A stretch of 64,000 nucleotides of DNA, taken from contig JAUPSS010000004.1 in NCBI GenBank assembly GCA_040285825.1, positions 2,894,550 through 2,958,549 of the forward strand, written 5' to 3'. The DNA comes from Eukaryota sp. TZLM1-RC (Eukaryota; Metamonada: BaSk clade). The notes beneath the pieces were generated by a model. It was given only the letters and a program-made list of their open reading frames with translations. It ran no database searches and had not been told where the DNA came from. Below are positions 51,601-63,397 of the stretch, piece by piece. The translations under genes and the position numbers were made by a program. How positions within the stretch are numbered: position 1 is the stretch's first letter; every line of letters starts with the position of its first letter.

Positions 51601-54600
51601 TTTTTTTTTCTCCCTCCCTTAGTCAACCCTTTCATATTTCACTTTCTGTCAAAGCGTCAAAGTCGTACTGTTTCTCTGTCAAAACGATGCCTTTGGCTGA
51701 TAGTGACTCTGATACTGATTGGAACGCCCAAGCAAAGATTCTACCAGTCAGATCAAGCTCATCCACTCCACTTCCCCACTCTCCCCACAATACAAGCTAT
51801 GCTCGAAATTCATCCACAAAAAAATTTTCATTCAAAAACTGATCATTGTACCAGAAAAAACACAGAAAAACCACCATTACGTTCCTTGCGTTCTGTTGCG
51901 CGTTCTATTAACAACTCCGTTTCTCGAAACTTGTTTTCTCCAGCTGAAACTGCAGAAAGTCAAAAGTCTATTTCTACTTTTAACTCAAAAATTGACAAAA
52001 TTGAAAGAACTGAAAAAATGAAACCACTGCCATTAAAAGGTTCTAAAAAATGTTCGATTTGTGGTATCAGTGGTCATAATTCGAGAACGTGCCCTGAGAA
52101 ACAAAAAAGAGAATTTGAATTAAAATCTGCTCAACAAATTCTCAAATGTTCTGTTCCAGCTGTTGCCGTTGTGAAAGATGCTGAAAATAATGTTTCTGAC
52201 GATCAACAGTTAAATGCTTCTAGTGTTCCCTTTTCTTCCCCTTCTGAAAACAGTAATTTTTGTTGTCCATTTTGCAAAAAAGATGTTGCAGATTCACGAG
52301 ATGGTCGAAAACTTCTGTTTTGTACGAATTGTAAAGCCGTTGATACCGTAAGACCCCCGATCCGGATCCCAGTAGAAATAAGTCCCGCCAGCACAATCCC
52401 CTTCTCAATGGAAATGAGAAATTTTACTTCTGAATTGAAAAATAATAAGTGGAATATTTCATCCTTCTGGAAATATTTTGTTAGAAAAAACAAAAATTGT
52501 TTTAAGAAAAAATTTGGAAATAGAAAAATTGTAAAATCACAAATTTGCCGTAAATTGTGCTTACGTGGTCGTTATGGTGCCGCAAAGCAGTCTTTGTTTT
52601 CCTCTTCTTTGGCTGATGCAAACTCTGATACCCTTGAAAAACTTCAAAAGTTGCATCCTCAAGAAAATTTCAAGTGCAGCAAGCCTGAAGTGTGTCCTTT
52701 TTGGATTGAAAATCCTATTACTGCAATTGAAGTTCTTAAAGCTATTCAAAAATTGCCAAAGGGGAAAGCAGCAGGCCCATCTGGAATTTCTTTTGATCTG
52801 TTGAAAATAGCGTGTTCCAGTGCTCCTGAAATTGCTGATGATCTAGCCCACTATTTTCAACAATTGATTGTTTTGAAAATTAATCCTCCATTTGAATTAC
52901 TCGCAGCACGTCTGATTGCTTTAGTAAAGCCTGAAAACGGAATCAAACCTGATGGAATACGCCCAATTGCTGTTGGTGAATCTCTTTCTCGTTTGCTAGC
53001 ATCAATTGTCTTCGATCGTGTCAAAGACAAAGCTTCTACATTTTTGAATCCTCATCAATTTGGAATCAAAACAATTGATGGCGCTTCTGTTGCTGCTATT
53101 GCCTCTGATACCTTTTTTAATGCAGAGGAAAATAATTTTATTTTTAATCTCGACTTTAAAAATGCTTTTAATTCTGTAAAGCGAGAAGCAATTTTTGAAG
53201 TTATTAAATCTGATTTTCCTGAGCTATCGAGTTTTTTTCTACCATTTTTATGGGAAAGAATCAGATTTAATTTTTAATTCATTTGGTCTTAAATCATCTT
53301 CTGGAGTGAAGCAGGGAGATCCTTTAGGCCCATTATTGTTTTTGTTTAGCTATTCACAAAACTTTAAATATCATTAAGCAAAAATACCCTTCTATAAAAA
53401 TAGTTGCTTATATGGATGATATATCCTTGATTGGTTCATTTGATTTACTAGAATTGGTTGCTCAAGAAATTGCCGATTCATATGAAAATATTGGGCTTCA
53501 TCTTAATGCCAGCAAATGCCTTCTGATTGGCTCTTCTGCTCAAGACCTCGTGATAAACGATTCTATTGTCCCTTTTACTAATTATAGTAGTGATGCTTTT
53601 AAGTTCCTTGGTTGTTGGTTAGGAAATGTGCCTCAAATTCAGAATGAATTGCAAGTTATTTTGGAAAAAACGAAAATTGAACTTGATTCAATTTCTTCTT
53701 TAGATATAGAAAAGCATATTAAATTTTTCATGCTTAAAATTTGCTACACTGGGAGAATAACCCACATTTTGAGATCTTGTGCTCCTTCCATAGCATTAGA
53801 TTTTTGTCGTTCTTTTAATTCATTGAGAACAGAATTTTTTGCTGATTTATTGGATGTAGAACCAGGAATGTTGAAAAGCCATTTATTTTCTTCAGCAAAT
53901 TTGGGTGGTATTGGTTTTACTAAATCTTCAATTTTGTGTCAATCAGCATTCTTGGGTGGTGGCAAAATTTTATTTATGAATTTTCTCGTAGATTTCCTGA
54001 TGATTCTCATCTGTTAGTCCCCAATTGTAGTCCCTATTTGTATGAGTTATCTTGTGTACTTGAAAAATTACCGCCACAAATTTGGACCAAATGTTTTCCT
54101 CAATCAATTCAAGAAATTCCAAACCGATCTCTATTTAATTTACAGTTTTGCTGTAAAAAGCTTCAACAAAAATTGTCAAAGATTTTTGAAAGCTTGGATT
54201 TTGATGTTAGACTTGGCTTGGCCAAGAAAAAGAATCCCGCTTTTGCAAATCTTTTACAAGATATGTGTGACAGTACTTCTTCTGCCTTAGTAACAACAAT
54301 TCCAAAAGTTTATGGTACTCTCTTATCCGATTCTGCTTGGACTCTGAATATGAGATTTCGTTCCTTTATCTGGCCTGATAATTTACCTCATAATTTAATT
54401 TGTAAATGTTCTCGAGAAATTACAACTACTCATTTGTTAAATTGTAAACATTTTATTACTTTTAGAAGCAAGGTTCATGATGCTGTAAGAGACCAGTTAT
54501 ATTGTATGTGTAAATCTCATAGAATTGAATCCTTCTTGGAACCTTTGTTGTCAAATCTGTTTGATGCTGAAAATGATTTTCATAAGAATAATAGAGGTGA

Positions 54601-55085
54601 TGTCATATTACCTGGATTAGATGGAAGCTTCATTTTATTGGATGTAATGTCTGTTGATCCTTGTAATGCCTCAAATGAAAGGCTTGTTAATTCTGAAATT
54701 CATAATCCCCTTTCAAATGCTGAAAATTTTAAATTCAAAAAATACAATGAACCTTTGTCCAAATTGGCCAGTCTACAGCATGCAAAATACAATTTGTATC
54801 CATTTGTATTTTCCCTTTTTGGTTCACTTGCACCAACTGCTTTACGTTTTTTGGATGATTTTGAAATGATTGTAAAGAGAAGAACTGGCAGAAATTTCAA
54901 CAGATTGTTTTGGCAAAATAGAATTGTGTTTTCTATTTTTAAGGGGATGTTGAAGATGTTTTCTGATGCTTTGCTTTCTCTTGGATCTCGCTATGAGAGA
55001 GTTGCATCTAGTGTTTTTGTTTTGAGAGAGATGGATTTTTTAGATGTTGATTTATAGGTTTAGAATAAAATTAAATTTTTGAAAA
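51601..55085 (+). mobile_element. Family B retrotransposon, essentially full length
   Basis: T9, leader, ATG 51687, and a protein of about 1,123 codons to the stop at 55,057, then tail and A10. By approximate residue: DSDSDTDW 5-12; CCHC knuckle CSICGISGHNSRTC about 123; ribbon CPFC...CTNC about 192-218; RT from CLRGRYG about 293, AAGPSG 361, RPIAVGES 424, LDFKNAF 487, GVKQGDPLGPLLF 540, YMDD 575; LGGIGF 739; CKC...HLLNC zinc about 905-920 with HDAVRD 930; endonuclease RGDV 968, Asp in LLDVMS 985, KKY 1017; WQNR 1074. The frame is broken at four homopolymers (about 51,825, 53,236, 53,341, 53,967), so this copy is probably not functional as such. No duplication is readable at its ends. Confidence 0.93.
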
Positions 55086-56047
55086 AAAAAATTTGTGGTA
55101 TCAGTGGTCATAATTCGAGAACGTGCCCTGAGAAACAAAAAAGAGAAGTTGAATTAAAATCTGCTCAACAAATTCTCAAATGTTCTGTTCCAGCTGTTGC
55201 CGTTGTGAAAGGTGCTGAAAATAATGTTTCTGACGATCAACAGTTAAATGCTTCTAGTGTTCCCTCTTCTTCCCCTTCTGAAAACAGTAATTTTTGTTGT
55301 CCATTTTGCAAAAAAGATGTTGCAGATTCACGAAATGGTCGAAAACTTCTGTTTTGTACGAATTGTAAAGCCGTTGATACCGTAAGACCCCCGATCCGGA
55401 TCCCAGTAGAAATAAGTCCCGCCAGCACAATCCCCTTCTCAATGGAAATGAGAAATTTTACTTCTGAATTGAAAAATAATAAGTGGAATATTTCATCCTT
55501 CTGGAAATATTTTGCTAGAAAAAACAAAAATTTATCGTATTTATTGAATTTGCACACTTGATTAAGTTAAATCATAACTAATGGGACGACTATCATTAAA
55601 CCAAGATTTCCTCTACAAAATCTTGATTTGCTTGCTGTCTAGCTAAAGCTTCTCTAATTCGATTGAAAAACCGCGGTAATCTATTAATAATGGCAAATTG
55701 AATCCGTGAACGCCATAAAAAAATATCAAATCTTTTCATTGTTTTTTCTTTCACCATTTTTTGGAAGTCATCCAAAAAAGTTTCTGCTTCAACTGATAAT
55801 CTTCCATTTATCGAAAATGGGAAAGCAATAAAAACCAGCTGTGTATTTCTATCGACATTTGCATCTTCAATTTCTTTATCATATTTTCTATGTTTTTCTT
55901 TTGCTTTAAAATCCAGAGCAGCCACAGGATTAAGTTTTCTTCTGTGAACCAAAGTATCGTTTGCAACATTACATGAGACAAAGTCAACAATAGCTTCAGA
56001 ATTATCAATCAAAACAAAAATTGTTTTAAGAAAAAATTTGGAAATAG
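55086..56047 (+). mobile_element. Family B 5' fragment (knuckle and ribbon), split by nested A
   Basis: From CGISGHNSRTC through CPFCKKDVADSRNGRKLLFCTNC and WKYFARKNKN; resumes at 56,023 with NCFKKKFGNR, then meets the minus RT copy. Frame open to the A insertion. Confidence 0.9.
55533..56010 (-). mobile_element. Family A 3' end nested in B, 12-bp TSD
   Basis: Minus strand from DNSEAIVDFVSCNV to EEILV-stop (55,596) and the A tail. AAAACAAAAATT flanks it at 55521-55532 and 56011-56022. Confidence 0.93.
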
Positions 56048-57162
56048 ACACATTTCCTAACCAACAACCAAGGAACTTAAAAGCATCACTACTATAATTA
56101 GTAAAAGGGACAATAGAATCGTTTATCACGAGGTCTTGAGCAGAAGAGCCAATCAGAAGACATTTGCTGGCATTAAGATGAAGCCCAATATTTTCATATG
56201 AATCGGCAATTTCTTGAGCAACCAATTCTAGTAAATCAAATGAACCAATCAAGGATATATCATCCATATAAGCAACTATTTTTATAGAAGGGTATTTTTG
56301 CTTAATGATATTTAAAGTTTTGTGAATAGCTAAACAAAACAATAATGGGCCTAAAGGATCTCCCTGCTTCACTCCAGAAGATGATTTAAGACCAAATGAA
56401 TTAAAAATTAAATCTGATTCTTTTCCCATAAAAATGGTAGAAAAAAACTCGATAGCTCAGGAAAATCAGATTTAATAACTTCAAAAATTGCTTCTCGCTT
56501 TACAGAATTAAAAGCATTTTTAAAGTCGAGATTAAAAATAAAATTATTTTCCTCTGCATTAAAAAAGGTATCAGAGGCAATAGCAGCAACAGAAGCACCA
56601 TCAATTGTTTTGATTCCAAATTGATGAGGATTCAAAAATGTAGAAGCTTTGTCTTTGACACGATCGAAGACAATTGATGCCAGCAAACGAGAAAGAGATT
56701 CACCAACAGCAATTGGGCGTATTCCATCAGGTTTGATTCCGTTTCCAGGCTTTACTAGAGCAATCAGACGTGCTGCGAGTAATTCAAATGGAGGATTAAT
56801 TTTCAAAACAATCAATTGTTGAAAATAGTGGGCTAGATCATCAGCAATTTCGGGAGCACTGGAACACGCTATTTTTAACAGATCAAAAGAAATTCCAGAT
56901 GGGCCTGCTGCTTTCCCCTTTGGCAATTTTTGAATAGCTTTAAGAACTTCAATTGCAGTAATAGGATTTTCAATCCAAAAAGGACACACTTCAGGCTTGC
57001 TGCAGTTGAAATTTTCTTGAGGATGCAACTTTTGAAGTTTTTCAAGGGTATCAGAGTTTGCATTAGCCAAAGAAGAGGAAAACAAAGACTGCTTTGCGGC
57101 ACCATAACGACCACGTAAGCACAATTTACGGCAAATTTTTGATTTTACAATTTTTCTATTTC
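56048..57162 (-). mobile_element. Family B reverse transcriptase segment (duplicated unit, left)
   Basis: Minus strand KIVKSQICRKLCLRGRYGAAK to LGCWLGNV, with GKAAGPSG, RPIAVGES, LDFKNAF, GVKQGDPLGPLLF and AYMDDIS. One homopolymer frameshift near 56,430 (FFYHFYG). Its head reads back over the last 14 bases of the plus-strand B fragment, so the two are inverted about GGAAATAG. Confidence 0.92.
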
Positions 57163-58161
57163 CAAATTTTTTTTTAAATTTAATTTTATTCTAAACCTAT
57201 AAATCAACATCTAAAAAATCCATCTCTCCCAAAACAAAAACACTAGATGCAATTCTCTCATAGTGAGATCCAAGAGAAAGCAAAGCATCAGAAACCATCT
57301 TCAACATCCCCTTAAAAATAGAAAACACAATTCTATTTTGCCAAAACAATCTGTTGAAATTTCTGCCAGTTCTTCTCTTTACAATCATTTCAAAATCATC
57401 CAAAAAACGTAAAGCAGTTGGTGCAAGTGAACCAAAAAGGGAAAATACAAATGGATACAAATTGTATTTTGCATGCTGTAGACTGGCCAATTTGGACAAA
57501 GGTTCATTGTATTTTTTGAATTTAAAATTTTCAGCATTTGAAAGGGGATTATGAATTTCAGAATTAACAAGCCTTTCATTTGAGGCATTACAAGGATCAA
57601 CAGACATTACATCCAATAAAATGAAGCTTCCATCTAATCCAGGTAATATGACATCACCTCTATTATTCTTATGAAAATCATTTTCAGCATCAAACAGATT
57701 TGACAACAAAGGTTCCAAGAAGGATTCAATTCTATGAGATTTACACATACAATATAACTGGTCTCTTACAGCATCATGAACCTTGCTTCTAAAAGTAATA
57801 AAATGTTTACAATTTAACAAATGAGTAGTTGTAATTTCTCGAGAACATTTACAAATTAAATTATGAGGTAAATTATCAGGCCAGATAAAGGAACGAAATC
57901 TCATATTCAGAGTCCAAGCAGAATCGGATAAGAGAGTACCATAAACTTGTGGAATTGTTGTTACTAAGGCAGAAGAAGTACTGTCACACATATCTTGTAA
58001 AAGATTTGCAAAAGCGGGATTCTTTTTCTTGGCCAAGCCAAGTCTAACATCAAAATCCAAGCTTTCAAAAATCTTTGACAATTTTTGTTGAAGCTTTTTA
58101 CAGCAAAACTGTAAATTAAATAGAGATCGGTTTGGAATTTCTTGAATTGATTGAGGAAAAC
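57163..58161 (-). mobile_element. Family B 3' part (duplicated unit, left)
   Basis: Minus strand 336-codon intact frame from KCFPQSIQEIPN to FLDVDL-stop (57,197) with tail. Both its edges are identical to those at 62,400-63,397. Confidence 0.92.
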
Positions 58162-59111
58162 ATTTTTTTTTAAAATTTAATTTTATTCTAAACCTATAAA
58201 TCAACATCTAAAAAATCCATCTCTCCCAAAACAAAAACACTAGATGCAACTCTCTCATAGTGAGATCCAAGAGAAAGCAAAGCATCAGAAACCATCTTCA
58301 ACATCCCCTTAAAAATAGAAAACACAATTCTATTTTGCCAAAACAATCTGTTGAAATTTCTGCCAGTTCTTCTCTTTACAATCATTTCAAAATCATCCAA
58401 AAAACGTAAAGCAGTTGGTGCAAGTGAACCAAAAAGGGAAAATACAAATGGATACAAATTGTATTTTGCATGCTGTAGACTAGCCAATTTGGACAAAGGT
58501 TCATTGTATTTTTTGAATTTAAAATTTTCAGCATTTGAAAGGGGATTATGAATTTCAGAATTAACAAGCCTTTCATTTGAGGCATTACAAGGATCAACAG
58601 ACATTACATCCAATAAAATGAAGCTTCCATCTAATCCAGGTAATATGACATCACCTCTATTATTCTTATGAAAATCATTTTCAGCATCAAACAGATTTGA
58701 CAACAAAGGTTCCAAGAAGGATTCAATTCTATGAGATTTACACATACAATATAACTGGTCTCTTACAGCATCATGAACCTTGCTTCTAAAAGTAATAAAA
58801 TGTTTACAATTTAACAAATGAGTAGTTGTAATTTCTCGAGAACATTTACAAATTAAATTATGAGGTAAATTATCAGGCCAGATAAAGGAACGAAATCTCA
58901 TATTCAGAGTCCAAGCAGAATCGGATAAGAGAGTACCATAAACTTGTGGAATTGTTGTTACTAAGGCAGAAGAAGTGCTGTCACACATATCTTGTAAAAG
59001 ATTTGCAAAAGCGGGATTCTTTTTCTTGGCCAAGCCAAGTCTAACATCAAAATCCAAGCTTTCAAAAATCTTTGACAATTTTTGTTGAAGCTTTATAAAC
59101 CAAAACTGTAA
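58162..59111 (-). mobile_element. Family B host copy, 3' half, split by nested plus-strand B
   Basis: Minus strand KLQQKLSKIFESLD to FLDVDL-stop (58,194), intact frame. The rest of the same copy resumes at 60,765; CAAAACTGTAA is present at both edges. Confidence 0.92.
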
Positions 59112-60764
59112 TGTTTTCAATTGGTTGCTCACGAAATTGCCGATTCATATGAAAATATTGGGCTTCATCTTAATGCCAGCAAATGCCTTCTGATTGGCTC
59201 TTCTGCTCAAGACCTCGTGATAAACGATTCTATTGTCCCTTTTACTAATTATAGTAGTGATGCTTTTAAGTTCCTTGGTTGTTGGTTAGGAAATGTGCCT
59301 CAAATTCAGAATGAATTGCAAGTTATTTTGGAAAAAATGAAAATTGAACTTGATTCAATTTCTTCTTTAGATATAGAAAAGCATATTAAATTTTTCATGC
59401 TTAAAATTTGCTACACTGGGAGAATAACCCACATTTTGAGATCTTGTGCTCCTTCCATAGCATTAGATTTTTTGTCGTTCTTTTAATTCATTGAGAACAG
59501 AATTTTTTTGCTGATTTATTGGATGTAGAACCAGGAATGTTGAAAAGCCATTTATTTTCTTCAGCAAATTTGGGTGGTATTGGTTTTACTAAATCTTCAA
59601 TTTTGTGTCAATCAGCATTCTTGGGTGGTGGCAAAATTTTATTTATGAATTTTCTCGTAGATTTCCTGATGATTCTCATCTGTTAGTCCCCAATTGTAGT
59701 CCCTATTTGTATGAGTTATCTTGTGAACTTGAAAAATTACCGCCACAAATTTGGACCAAATGTTTTCCTCAATCAATTCAAGAAATTCCAAACCGATCTC
59801 TATTTAATTTACAGTTTTGCTGTAAAAAGCTTCAACAAAAATTGTCAAAGATTTTTGAAAGCTTGGATTTTGATGTTAGACTTGGCTTGGCCAAGAAAAA
59901 AAGAATCCCGCTTTTGCAAATCTTTTACAAGATATGTGTGACAGTACTTCTTCTGCCTTAGTAACAACAATTCCACAAGTTTATGGTACTCTCTTATCCG
60001 ATTCTGCTTGGACTCTGAATATGAGATTTCGTTCCTTTTTCTGGCCTGATAATTTACCTCATAATTTAATTTGTAAATGTTCTCGAGAAATTACAACTAC
60101 TCATTTGTTAAATTGTAAACATTTTATTACTTTTAGAAGCAAGGTTCATGATGCTGTAAGAGACCAGTTATATTGTATGTGTAAATCTCATAGAATTGAA
60201 TCCTTCTTGGAACCTCTGTTGTCAAATCTGTTTGATGCTGAAAATGATTTTCATAAGAATAATAGAGGTGATGTCATATTACCTGGATTAGATGGAAGCT
60301 TCATTTTATTGGATGTAATGTCTGTTGATCCTTGTAATACCTCAAATGAAAGGCTTGTTAATTCTGAAATTCATAATCCCCTTTCAAATGCTGAAAATTT
60401 TAAATTCAAAAATACAATGAACCTTTGTCCAAATTGGCCAGTCTACAGCATGCAAAAATACAATTTGTATCCATTTGTATTTTCCCTTTTGGTTCACTTG
60501 CACCAACTGCTTTACGTTTTTTGGATGATTTTTGAAATGATTGTAAAGAGAAGAACTGGCAGAAATTTCAACAGATTGTTTTGGCAAAATAGAATTGTGT
60601 TTTCTGTTTTTAAGGGGATGTTGAAGATGGTTTCTGATGCTTTGCTTTCTCTTGGATCTCACTATGAGAGAGTTGCATCTAGTGTTTTTGTTTTGGGAGA
60701 GATGGATTTTTTAGATGTTGATTTATAGGTTTAAAAATAAAATTAAATTTAAATAAAAAAAAAG
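59112..60764 (+). mobile_element. Family B copy nested inside a close B relative, 11-bp TSD
   Basis: From LVAHEIADSYENIG to FLDVDL-stop (60,728) and tail. Duplication CAAAACTGTAA at 59101-59111 and 60765-60775. Carries the A4T4 frameshift (59,635), a T6 frameshift (59,470) that the host also has, and private indels at 59,502, 59,897, 60,411, 60,455, 60,488 and 60,531. Confidence 0.94.
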
Positions 60765-62399
60765 CAAAACTGTAAATTAAATAGAGATCGGTTTGGAATT
60801 TCTTGAATTGATTGAGGAAAACATTTGGTCCAAATTTGTGGCGGTAATTTTTCAAGTTCACAAGATAACTCATACAAATAGGGACTACAATTGGGGACTA
60901 ACAGATGAGAATCATCAGGAAATCTACGAGAAAATTCATAAATAAAATTTTGCCACCACCCAAGAATGCTGATTGACACAAAATTGAAGATTTAGTAAAA
61001 CCAATACCACCCAAATTTGCTGAAGAAAATAAATGGCTTTTCAACATTCCTGGTTCTACATCCAATAAATCAGCAAAAAATTCTGTTCTCAATGAATTAA
61101 AAGAACGACAAAAAATCTAATGCTATGGAAGGAGCACAAGATCTCAAAATGTGGGTTATTCTCCCAGTGTAGCAAATTTTAAGCATGAAAAATTCAATAT
61201 GTTTTTCTATATCTAAAGAAGAAATTGAATCAAGTTCAATTTTCATTTTTTCCAAAATAACTTGCAATTCATTCTGAATTTGAGGCACATTTCCTAACCA
61301 ACAACCAAGGAACTTAAAAGCATCACTACTATAATTAGTAAAAGGGACAATAGAATCGTTTATCACGAGGTCTTGAGCAGAAGAGCCAATCAGAAGGCAT
61401 TTGCTGGCATTAAGATGAAGCCCAATATTTTCATATGAATCGGCAATTTCTTGAGCAACCAATTCTAGTAAATCAAATGAACCAATCAAGGATATATCAT
61501 CCATATAAGCAACTATTTTTATAGAAGGGTATTTTTGCTTAATGATATTTAAAGTTTTGTGAATAGCTAAACAAAACAATAATGGGCCTAAAGGATCTCC
61601 CTGCTTCACTCCAGAAGATGATTTAAGACCAAATGAATTAAAAATTCAATCTGATTCTTTCCCATAAAAATGGTAGAAAAAACTCGATAGCTCAGGAAAA
61701 TCAGATTTAATAACTTCAAAAATTGCTTCTCGCTTTACAGAATTAAAAGCATTTTTAAAGTCGAGATTAAAAATAAAATTATTTTCCTCTGCATTAAAAA
61801 AGGTATCAGAGGCAATAGCAGCAACAGAAGCGCCATCAATTGTTTTGATTCCAAATTGATGAGGATTCAAAAATGTAGAAGCTTTGTCTTTGACACGATC
61901 GAAGACAATTGATGCTAGCAAACGAGAAAGAGATTCACCAACAGCAATTGGGCGTATTCCATCAGGTTTGATTCCGTTTCCAGGCTTTACTAAAGCAATC
62001 AGACGTGCTGCGAGTAATTCAAATGGAGGATTAATTTTCAAAACAATCAATTGTTGAAAATAGTGGGCTAGATCATCAGCAATTTCAGGAGCACTGGAAC
62101 ACGCTATTTTCAACAGATCAAAAGAAATTCCAGATGGGCCTGCTGCTTTCCCCTTTGGCAATTTTTGAATAGCTTTAAGAACTTCAATTGCAGTAATAGG
62201 ATTTTCAATCCAAAAAGGACACACTTCAAGCTTGCTGCACTTGAAATTTTCTTGAGGATGCAACTTTTGAAGTTTTTCAAGGGTATCAGAGTTTGCATTA
62301 GCCAAAGAAGAGGAAAACAAAGACTGCTTTGCGGCACCATAACGACCACGTAAGCACAATTTACGGCAAATTTTTGATTTTACAATTTTTCTATTTCCA
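60765..62399 (-). mobile_element. Family B host copy, RT half (duplicated unit, right)
   Basis: Minus strand from KIVKSQICRKLCLRGRYG (62,380) through the complete RT (237-codon frame 62359-61646; 170-codon frame 61609-61097 with AYMDDIS) to NRSLFNLQFC. Breaks: a stop near 61,649 (AAATTCAATC), the T6 site near 61,112 and the A4T4 site at 60,948. Confidence 0.92.
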
Positions 62400-63397
62400 A
62401 ATTTTTTTTTAAATTTAATTTTATTCTAAACCTATAAATCAACATCTAAAAAATCCATCTCTCCCAAAACAAAAACACTAGATGCAACTCTCTCATAGTG
62501 AGATCCAAGAGAAAGCAAAGCATCAGAAACCATCTTCAACATCCCCTTAAAAATAGAAAACACAATTCTATTTTGCCAAAACAATCTATTGAAATTTCTG
62601 CCAGTTCTTCTCTTTACAATCATTTCAAAATCATCAAAAAAACGTAAAGCAGTTGGTGCAAGTGAACCAAAAAGGGAAAATACAAATGGATACAAATTGT
62701 ATTTTGCATGCTGTAGACTGGCCAATTTGGACAAAGGTTCATTGTATTTTTTGAATTTAAAATTTTCAGCATTTGAAAGGGGATTATGAATTTCAGAATT
62801 AACAAGCCTTTCATTTGAGGCATTACAAGGATCAACAGACATTACATCCAATAAAATGAAGCTTCCATCTAATCCAGGTAATATGACATCACCTCTATTA
62901 TTCTTATGAAAATCATTTTCAGCATCAAACAGATTTGACAACAAAGGTTCCAAGAAGGATTCAATTCTATGAGATTTACACATACAATATAACTGGTCTC
63001 TTACAGCATCATGAACCTTGCTTCTAAAAGTAATAAAATGTTTACAATTTAACAAATGAGTAGTTGTAATTTCTCGAGAACATTTACAAATTAAATTATG
63101 AGGTTATCAATTATCAGGCCAGATAAAGGAACGAAATCTCATATTCAGAGTCCAAGCAGAATCGGATAAGAGAGTACCATAAACTTGTGGAATTGTTGTT
63201 ACTAAGGCAGAAGAAGTACTGTCACACATATCTTGTAAAAGATTTGCAAAAGCGGGATTCTTTTTCTTGGCCAAGCCAAGTCTAACATCAAAATCCAAGC
63301 TTTCAAAAATCTTTGACAATTTTTGTTGAAGCTTTTTACAGCAAAACTGTAAATTAAATAGAGATCGGTTTGGAATTTCTTGAATTGATTGAGGAAA
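62400..63397 (-). mobile_element. Family B 3' part (duplicated unit, right)
   Basis: Minus strand, same edges as 57,163-58,161. A 4-base insertion near 63,104 (GGTTATCAATTA) breaks the frame between NLPHN and the Trp-Pro-Asp-Asn segment; 207 codons remain open to FLDVDL-stop (62,432). Confidence 0.92.
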
